Below are positions 1 to 3,514 of a stretch of DNA of 5,397 nt, one piece after another. A program made the translations under genes and the position numbers. Source of the DNA: JBAXEO01 sp964541375 (GTDB lineage: Bacteria > Actinomycetota > Coriobacteriia > Anaerosomatales > JAAXUF01); assembly GCA_964541375.1 (NCBI GenBank), contig CAZIPT010000098.1, forward strand, positions 1 through 5,397, read 5' to 3'. Every line of letters begins with the position of its first letter. Within the stretch, counting starts at the first letter, position 1. The notes beneath the pieces were generated by a model, which saw nothing but the letters and a program-made list of their open reading frames with translations, was not told the origin of the DNA and made no database searches.

Positions 1-283
1 TGATCATGTTCTTGATGTAGTCGGCGTGCCCCGGGCAGTCGACGTGCGCGTAGTGGCGCTTCTCGGTCTCGTACTCGACGTGCGCGGTGGCGATGGTGAT
101 GCCGCGCTCGCGCTCCTCGGGAGCCTTGTCGATCATGTCGAATGGGGTGAACTCGGTGTTGCCCCCGCGGTTGTGCAGCGCCAGCGTGATCGCAGCGGTC
201 AGCGTCGTCTTGCCATGGTCGACGTGCCCGATAGTCCCCACGTTCATGTGGGGCTTGCTGCGGTCAAACTTCTCCTTCGCCAT
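1..283 (-). CDS. tuf: Elongation factor Tu, N-terminal fragment (3' part beyond the window)
   Basis: EF-Tu is the cytoplasmic GTPase that delivers aminoacyl-tRNA to the ribosomal A site. The 94 codons present cover the first part of the GTP-binding domain. The G1/P-loop GHVDHGKT lies at residues 19-26, the switch I motif RGITI at 60-64, and the G3 motif DCPGH at 82-86, whose His is the family's catalytic histidine. The ATG at 283 is chosen because the protein begins MAKEKF as in most EF-Tu proteins and because AAGGAG sits 8 nt upstream. The gene follows fusA on the same strand, as in str operons, but is separated by 129 nt that contain its own candidate promoter. Residues 33-48 (between the P-loop helix and switch I) are less familiar to me than the flanking motifs; this is a naturally variable part of the protein. 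The left window edge cuts the reading frame after residue 94, so this is not a natural truncation. Confidence 0.97.
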   Translation of the reverse strand, partial: MAKEKFDRSKPHMNVGTIGHVDHGKTTLTAAITLALHNRGGNTEFTPFDMIDKAPEERERGITIATAHVEYETEKRHYAHVDCPGHADYIKNMI

Positions 284-291
284 GTTCCTTA

Positions 292-297
292 CTCCTT
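292..297 (-). promoter_or_regulatory. tuf ribosome binding site
   Basis: The mRNA-sense sequence AAGGAG ends 8 nt before the ATG at 283. It is a near-consensus Shine-Dalgarno site and fits the very high expression expected of EF-Tu. It confirms the start codon. Confidence 0.85.
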
Positions 298-304
298 TTC
301 CTGA

Positions 305-316
305 AACCCGGAGGTT
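305..316 (-). promoter_or_regulatory. Small UNCG-type hairpin in the tuf leader
   Basis: In mRNA sense, AACC and GGTT enclose the loop TCCG, giving a 4-bp stem closed by C-G around a UNCG-class tetraloop. That loop class is unusually stable, although the stem is short. It lies 7 nt upstream of the tuf Shine-Dalgarno site and leaves it exposed. A structural or ribosome-access role is an inference. Confidence 0.35.
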
Positions 317-333
317 GAGCTCACACAAGAAGC

Positions 334-354
334 GGCACGGCGCGACGCCGTACC
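334..354 (-). promoter_or_regulatory. Stable stem-loop near the 5' end of the tuf leader
   Basis: The 9-nt arms at 346-354 and 334-342 pair completely, with one G-U wobble, around a 3-nt loop; opening the closing pair gives 8 bp and a 5-nt loop. If the promoter at 365-394 is used, the stem begins only about 6 nt after the transcription start. It could protect the mRNA 5' end, or act as an attenuator for read-through from fusA. The sequence after it (GCTTCTTGTG) has only an interrupted U-tract, so a true terminator is doubtful. Confidence 0.45.
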
Positions 355-364
355 AAAGGTGCGC

Positions 365-394
365 AGTATACACGAAGCCGGCTCACGCCGGCAA
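365..394 (-). promoter_or_regulatory. Candidate sigma70-type promoter for tuf
   Basis: In mRNA sense, a -35-like TTGCCG (394-389) is separated by 18 nt from a -10 element TATACT (370-365), which matches five of six consensus positions. Transcription would start near 360, giving a leader of about 77 nt. The spacer contains an inverted repeat (GCCGGC, GTGA, GCCGGC at 377-392). As established knowledge, some actinobacteria such as Streptomyces transcribe tuf from a separate promoter between fusA and tuf. The -35 and spacer layout closely resembles the promoter proposed for rpsL. No experimental start site is available here. Confidence 0.6.
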
Positions 395-412
395 ACGGAC
401 CTGGGGATAGCC

Positions 413-2512
413 TCACCCCCCGCGAGCTCGCGTGATGAGCTCCGTCGCGATGGATGCGGGGACCTCTGCGTAGTGCTTGAACTGCATTGTGTACGTGGCG
501 CGGCCCTGAGTAGTTGAGCGTACGTCAGTGGCGTAGCCAAACATCGTGGAGAGAGGCACGGTCGCGTTGATGACTTGGGCGTTGCCACGTGGCTCCATGC
601 CGTCGATGTGACCGCGCCGCGAACTCAGATCACCCATCACGTCGCCCATGAACACAGCGGGCGTGACGACCTCAACCGCCATCATAGGCTCGAGAAGAAC
701 AGGATGAGCTTTCTGGGCTGCGCTCTTGAAGGCCAGCGACCCGGCGATCTTGAATGCCATGTCCGACGAGTCGACCTCGTGGTAGCTGCCGTCGGTCAAA
801 GCCACCTTGATATCGACCACTGGGTAGCCGGCGAGCACGCCGCTGTTCATGGCTTCCTGAATACCGGCGTCGACCGACGGTATGTACTCGCGCGGGATCG
901 ACCCGCCCATGATGCGGCTCTCGAACTCGTAGCCCCCGCCTGGGAGGTTGGGCTCCATCTCTATGATGACGTGCCCGAACTGGCCACGTCCCCCGCTCTG
1001 CCGCACGAACCTGCCTTCGACCTTCTCCACCTTGTTGCGCACAGTCTCCCGATACGCCACCTGCGGTCGGCCTACGTTGGCGTCGACATTGAACTCGCGG
1101 ACCAAGCGGTCAACGATGATCTCAAGATGAAGCTCACCCATGCCGGCGATGATAGTCTGGCCCGTCTCTTCCTCCGTGTGCACCCGGAAGGTCGGGTCCT
1201 CGTCTGCAAGACGTTGCAGCGACGTAGAGAGCTTCTCCTCGTCGGCTTTGGTCTTGGGCTCAATGGCAACGAAGATCACCGGCTCCGGGAACTCCATCGA
1301 CTCGAGGATGATCGGCTTGCCGATCTCGCACAGCGACTCCCCCGTGGTGGTGAACTTCAAGCCCACCGCCGCGGCCAACTCGCCCGCGTAGATCTCATCG
1401 CGGTCCTCACGGTGATTCGCGTGCATCTGCAGAATACGGCTGATGCGCTCCCGCTTGTCCTTGCTGCAATTCTGAACGTAGGAGCCGGCTTTGAGCGTCC
1501 CTGAGTAGACGCGAAAGTAGGTCAGCTTGCCGACGTACGGATCGACGGCCACTTTGAACGCAAGCGCCGAGAAGGGCGCGTCGTCGGTGGTGGGACGCGT
1601 TTCCTCATCCCCGTTGGGAGTCATGCCGGTCACAGGCGGGACATCCAGGGGCGACGGCAGATACTGCACGATAGCGTCCATGAGCGGCTGCACGCCCTTG
1701 TTCTTGAAGGCCGATCCGCACAGGACAGGGGTTATGCTGATGTCCAAGGTCGCCTGACGAATGACCTCGCGCAGATGCTGCGTCGTGATCTCCTCGCCCT
1801 CGAGATACGCTTCGAGCAGGTGATCGTCATGGTCTGCAACGGCCTCGATGAGGCGCAGGCGGTAGTCCTCGGCCAGTGGCCGCACGTCGTCCGGAATGTC
1901 GATGATCTCGTAGTCTGTGCCGAGCTCATCCTGATACACGATGGCGTGCATCTCGATGAGATCGACGATGCCGCGGAAGTCCGCCTCGCGGCCGATTGGA
2001 ATCTGCAGGGCGACAGGATTGGCGCCGAGGCGCTCCACCATCATCTCCATGCCGCGGAAGAAGTCGGCGCCGATGCGGTCCATCTTGTTGACAAAGGCAA
2101 TGCGCGGAATGCCGTACTTGTCTGCCTGCCGCCAAACGGTCTCGGACTGAGGCTCGACGCCTCCCACCGAGCAGAACAGCGCAATTGCGCCGTCCAGCAC
2201 CCGCAAGCTGCGCTCCACCTCCATCGTGAAGTCCACGTGCCCGGGTGTGTCGATGATGTTGATCTGCGTGTCCTGCCAGCTGACGGTGGTCGCCGCCGAC
2301 GTGATCGTGATGCCGCGCTCCTGCTCCTGCGCCATCCAGTCCATGACCGCGGCGCCCTCGTGAACCTCGCCGATCTTATGCGTCTTACCTGTGTAGTACA
2401 GGATGCGCTCGGTCGTTGTCGTCTTGCCGGCGTCTATGTGCGCCATGATGCCGATGTTGCGAGTGTTCTCGAGAGCGTACTGTCGCATGATGCCTGAGTG
2501 TGTTCCTTCCAT
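413..2512 (-). CDS. fusA: Elongation factor G
   Basis: EF-G is the cytoplasmic GTPase that catalyses translocation of tRNA and mRNA on the ribosome; with ribosome recycling factor it also splits post-termination ribosomes. It is the target of fusidic acid. Counting from the ATG at 2512 (699 residues), G1 AHIDAGKT is at 24-31, the RGITI switch motif at 66-70, G3 DTPGH at 88-92 and G4 NKMD at 142-145. GMGELHLEI and GRGQFGHV mark domains III and IV, and the conserved YHEVDSS lies in domain IV. Length and motifs fit a canonical housekeeping EF-G, not a TetM-type protection protein. The start is uncertain. ATG 2512 has GAGGGG 7 nt upstream. ATG 2488 gives 691 residues and matches the usual EF-G N-terminus (MRQYALE before TRNIG) but has only AAGGA 15 nt away. 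GTG 2527 would give 704 residues and lies in the stem of the upstream hairpin, so it is unlikely. The stop is TGA at 415-413. It follows rpsG and precedes tuf. Confidence 0.97.
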   Translation of the reverse strand: MEGTHSGIMRQYALENTRNIGIMAHIDAGKTTTTERILYYTGKTHKIGEVHEGAAVMDWMAQEQERGITITSAATTVSWQDTQINIIDTPGHVDFTMEVERSLRVLDGAIALFCSVGGVEPQSETVWRQADKYGIPRIAFVNKMDRIGADFFRGMEMMVERLGANPVALQIPIGREADFRGIVDLIEMHAIVYQDELGTDYEIIDIPDDVRPLAEDYRLRLIEAVADHDDHLLEAYLEGEEITTQHLREVIRQATLDISITPVLCGSAFKNKGVQPLMDAIVQYLPSPLDVPPVTGMTPNGDEETRPTTDDAPFSALAFKVAVDPYVGKLTYFRVYSGTLKAGSYVQNCSKDKRERISRILQMHANHREDRDEIYAGELAAAVGLKFTTTGESLCEIGKPIILESMEFPEPVIFVAIEPKTKADEEKLSTSLQRLADEDPTFRVHTEEETGQTIIAGMGELHLEIIVDRLVREFNVDANVGRPQVAYRETVRNKVEKVEGRFVRQSGGRGQFGHVIIEMEPNLPGGGYEFESRIMGGSIPREYIPSVDAGIQEAMNSGVLAGYPVVDIKVALTDGSYHEVDSSDMAFKIAGSLAFKSAAQKAHPVLLEPMMAVEVVTPAVFMGDVMGDLSSRRGHIDGMEPRGNAQVINATVPLSTMFGYATDVRSTTQGRATYTMQFKHYAEVPASIATELITRARGG

Positions 2513-2518
2513 GCGAAA

Positions 2519-2548
2519 GCCCCTCACCGACGGCCGTCAGTGAGGGGC
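2519..2548 (-). promoter_or_regulatory. Strong rpsG-fusA hairpin masking the fusA ribosome binding site (possible attenuator)
   Basis: In mRNA sense the 9-nt arms GCCCCTCAC (2548-2540) and GTGAGGGGC (2527-2519) pair perfectly. The stem continues through a T-G wobble and GAC/GTC to a GGCC loop, about 13 bp in all, and AG/TT pairs can extend its base. The 3' arm contains GAGGGG (2525-2520), the best Shine-Dalgarno site for fusA, 7 nt before ATG 2512. The 5' arm starts 10 nt after the rpsG stop codon, so a ribosome ending rpsG translation should melt it. TTT directly follows the stem, so partial intrinsic termination is also possible, though that U-tract is short. The structure is seen in the sequence; both regulatory roles are inferred. 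Confidence 0.7.
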
Positions 2549-2558
2549 CTCGGTGAAA

Positions 2559-3029
2559 TTACCAGCGATAGTGGGCGAAAGCCTTGTTTGCCTGCGCCAT
2601 ACGGAAGATGTCGTCCTTCTTCTTGAACGCGCCCCCCTGTGCGGCCAGGGAATCCATCATCTCGCCCGCGAGACGCTCGGACATGACCTTCTCCCGGCGG
2701 TCACGTGCATACGCAACGAGCCAGCGAATGGCCAGCGTTCGGGCGCGTCGTCCGGGCACTTCGACCGGCACCTGATACGTCGCGCCGCCAACACGCCGAC
2801 TGCGGACCTCGAGGTGTGGAGTGAGAGCCTGAATGGACTCTTGCAGCACCTCGACGGGATCGCGGCCGGAACGCTCACGTACCAGCTCGAGTGCTCCGTA
2901 CACGATCTGCTCGGCCGTCGACTTCTTCCCGTCGAGCAGCACTTTGTTGATTACCTGAGTGACCAGCTTGCTGTTATAGACAGGGTCGGGAAGAATCTCC
3001 CTACGCGTGATTGTACCTCTCCGCGGCAT
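2559..3029 (-). CDS. rpsG: Small ribosomal subunit protein S7
   Basis: S7 is a primary binding protein that nucleates assembly of the 30S head on the 3' domain of 16S rRNA and sits near the E site. The ORF encodes 156 residues, the standard bacterial length. It starts MPRRG, carries DPVYNSKLV at 15-23 and the S7 signature RRVGGATYQVPVEV at 78-91, and ends in the conserved NKAFAHYRW. The ATG at 3029 is supported by this N-terminus and by GGGAGGG with a 9-nt spacer, located inside the end of rpsL. Only 3 nt separate the rpsL stop from this start, so translational coupling is expected. In E. coli S7 autoregulates the str operon by binding the rpsL-rpsG intergenic mRNA. That spacer is reduced to 3 nt here, so the same site cannot exist in the E. 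coli form. The stop is TAA at 2561-2559. Nothing in the protein looks abnormal. Confidence 0.98.
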   Translation of the reverse strand: MPRRGTITRREILPDPVYNSKLVTQVINKVLLDGKKSTAEQIVYGALELVRERSGRDPVEVLQESIQALTPHLEVRSRRVGGATYQVPVEVPGRRARTLAIRWLVAYARDRREKVMSERLAGEMMDSLAAQGGAFKKKDDIFRMAQANKAFAHYRW

Positions 3030-3032
3030 GTC

Positions 3033-3410
3033 TTACTTCCCTCCCTTGCCCTTGGCGCCGTAACGCGAACGGGCCTGCTTGCGGTCGGCGACGCCCGAGG
3101 CGTCCAGCGTGCCGCGGATGACCTTGTACCGCACACCCGGGAGGTCCTTGACACGGCCGCCGCGCACGAGCACGACAGAGTGCTCCTGCAGGTTATGGCC
3201 GATGCCGGGGATGTAGCTCGTCACTTCCATGCCGTTGACGAGCCGCACGCGCGCCACTTTACGCAGCGCTGAGTTCGGCTTCTTGGGGGTGGTGGTGTAG
3301 ACGCGCGTGCAGACGCCGCGCTTCTGGGGTGAGCCTTTGAGCGCCGGCGTAGTGGAGCGCTTGATCTTGCTCTCGCGCCCCTTCCGGATGAGCTGGCTTA
3401 TCGTTGTCAT
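3033..3410 (-). CDS. rpsL: Small ribosomal subunit protein S12
   Basis: S12 lies at the 30S decoding centre, contacts 16S rRNA helices 18, 27 and 44, and influences decoding fidelity. The ORF encodes 125 residues, against 124 in E. coli. It has the family core TPALKGSPQKRGVC at 21-34 and TTPKKPNSALRKV at 40-52, then GHNLQEHS at 71-78 and RGGRVKDLPGVRY at 83-95, and ends in a basic actinobacterial-like tail. Lys43 and Lys88, where substitutions commonly give streptomycin resistance, are both wild type, so this gene predicts a streptomycin-sensitive S12. Asp89, the position that carries beta-methylthiolation in E. coli, is also present. The ATG at 3410 is supported by the MTTISQL N-terminus typical of the family. 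The gene follows rpoC after 104 nt that contain a candidate promoter, and overlaps the rpsG ribosome binding site at its 3' end. The stop is TAA at 3035-3033. Confidence 0.98.
   Translation of the reverse strand: MTTISQLIRKGRESKIKRSTTPALKGSPQKRGVCTRVYTTTPKKPNSALRKVARVRLVNGMEVTSYIPGIGHNLQEHSVVLVRGGRVKDLPGVRYKVIRGTLDASGVADRKQARSRYGAKGKGGK
3039..3046 (-). promoter_or_regulatory. rpsG ribosome binding site inside the rpsL 3' end
   Basis: The mRNA-sense AGGGAGGG ends 9 nt before the rpsG ATG at 3029 and lies in the last codons of rpsL, which encode Gly-Gly-Lys. Together with the 3-nt gap between the genes it indicates stop-start coupling of S12 and S7 synthesis. Confidence 0.8.
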
Positions 3411-3413
3411 CTG

Positions 3414-3420
3414 ACCTCTC
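3414..3420 (-). promoter_or_regulatory. rpsL ribosome binding site
   Basis: The mRNA-sense GAGAGGT lies 3 nt before the ATG at 3410. The match to the anti-Shine-Dalgarno sequence is moderate and the spacing is on the short side. It still supports this start, since no other start codon fits the S12 N-terminus. Confidence 0.6.
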
Positions 3421-3427
3421 TGGTGGG

Positions 3428-3443
3428 CTGCTTCAGACAGCAG
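3428..3443 (-). promoter_or_regulatory. Small hairpin in the rpsL leader
   Basis: In mRNA sense CTGCT (3443-3439) and AGCAG (3432-3428) enclose a 6-nt loop. The stem is only 5 bp. It would sit at the very 5' end of a transcript made from the promoter at 3450-3478, leaving the ribosome binding site free. It may be chance. Confidence 0.25.
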
Positions 3444-3449
3444 TCGTGT

Positions 3450-3478
3450 AGTGTAGCGAAGCTGGGCCGCGGCGGCAA
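3450..3478 (-). promoter_or_regulatory. Candidate sigma70-type promoter for the rpsL-rpsG-fusA unit
   Basis: In mRNA sense TTGCCG (3478-3473), a 17-nt spacer, and TACACT (3455-3450) make a plausible sigma70 promoter, with 3 of 6 matches at -35 and 4 of 6 at -10. Transcription would begin near 3443, leaving a leader of about 33 nt. Its -35 hexamer is identical to that of the tuf promoter, and GCTTCG occurs at the same distance from it in both. Read-through from rpoC may also supply transcripts, because no clear terminator separates rpoC from rpsL. Confidence 0.55.
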
Positions 3479-3513
3479 GACGTGTAGCAGCCGCGACCCA
3501 TTCGCCAGCTTCG
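3457..3513 (-). repeat. 9-bp inverted repeat between rpoC and rpsL
   Basis: The arms CGAAGCTGG (mRNA sense 3513-3505) and CCAGCTTCG (3465-3457) are perfectly complementary and enclose 39 nt. Inside them CGCGGC (3495-3490) can pair with GCCGCG (3473-3468), so a two-tier structure could form in transcripts that read through from rpoC. The left-hand arm begins one base after the rpoC stop codon; the other arm lies within the rpsL promoter spacer. No U-tract follows, so it is not a standard intrinsic terminator. Confidence 0.5.
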
Positions 3514-3514
3514 T

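Noticed and set aside
377..392. GCCGGC-GTGA-GCCGGC hairpin after fusA as an intrinsic terminator
   Set aside because: The stem is only 6 bp and is followed by TTCGTG with no U-tract. It lies in the spacer of the candidate tuf promoter, so it is better treated as part of that element.
26..410. Plus-strand ORFs opposite the tuf start and the fusA-tuf gap
   Set aside because: They run antisense to a clear EF-Tu N-terminus and through a promoter and leader region, and show no protein family features.
575..1504. Long plus-strand ORF of 309 codons antisense to fusA
   Set aside because: It lies wholly within fusA on the opposite strand. Its translation has no recognisable family and is rich in H, R, L and D, as expected from the antisense of high-GC codons. 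Similar shadows occur at 1775-2497, 2553-3272, 3986-4648 and 4688-5200.
413..2512. TetM/TetO-type ribosomal protection protein instead of EF-G
   Set aside because: The str operon position, the canonical EF-G motifs and the close match to housekeeping EF-G over the full length favour fusA.
3033..3410. Possible streptomycin-resistance substitution in rpsL
   Set aside because: Lys43 and Lys88 are both the wild-type residues, so the sequence gives no sign of resistance.
3446..3488. Repeated TACAC motif (three copies upstream of rpsL), possibly operator repeats
   Set aside because: The motif is only 5 nt with irregular spacing, and one copy is the -10 element itself. Chance is a sufficient explanation.
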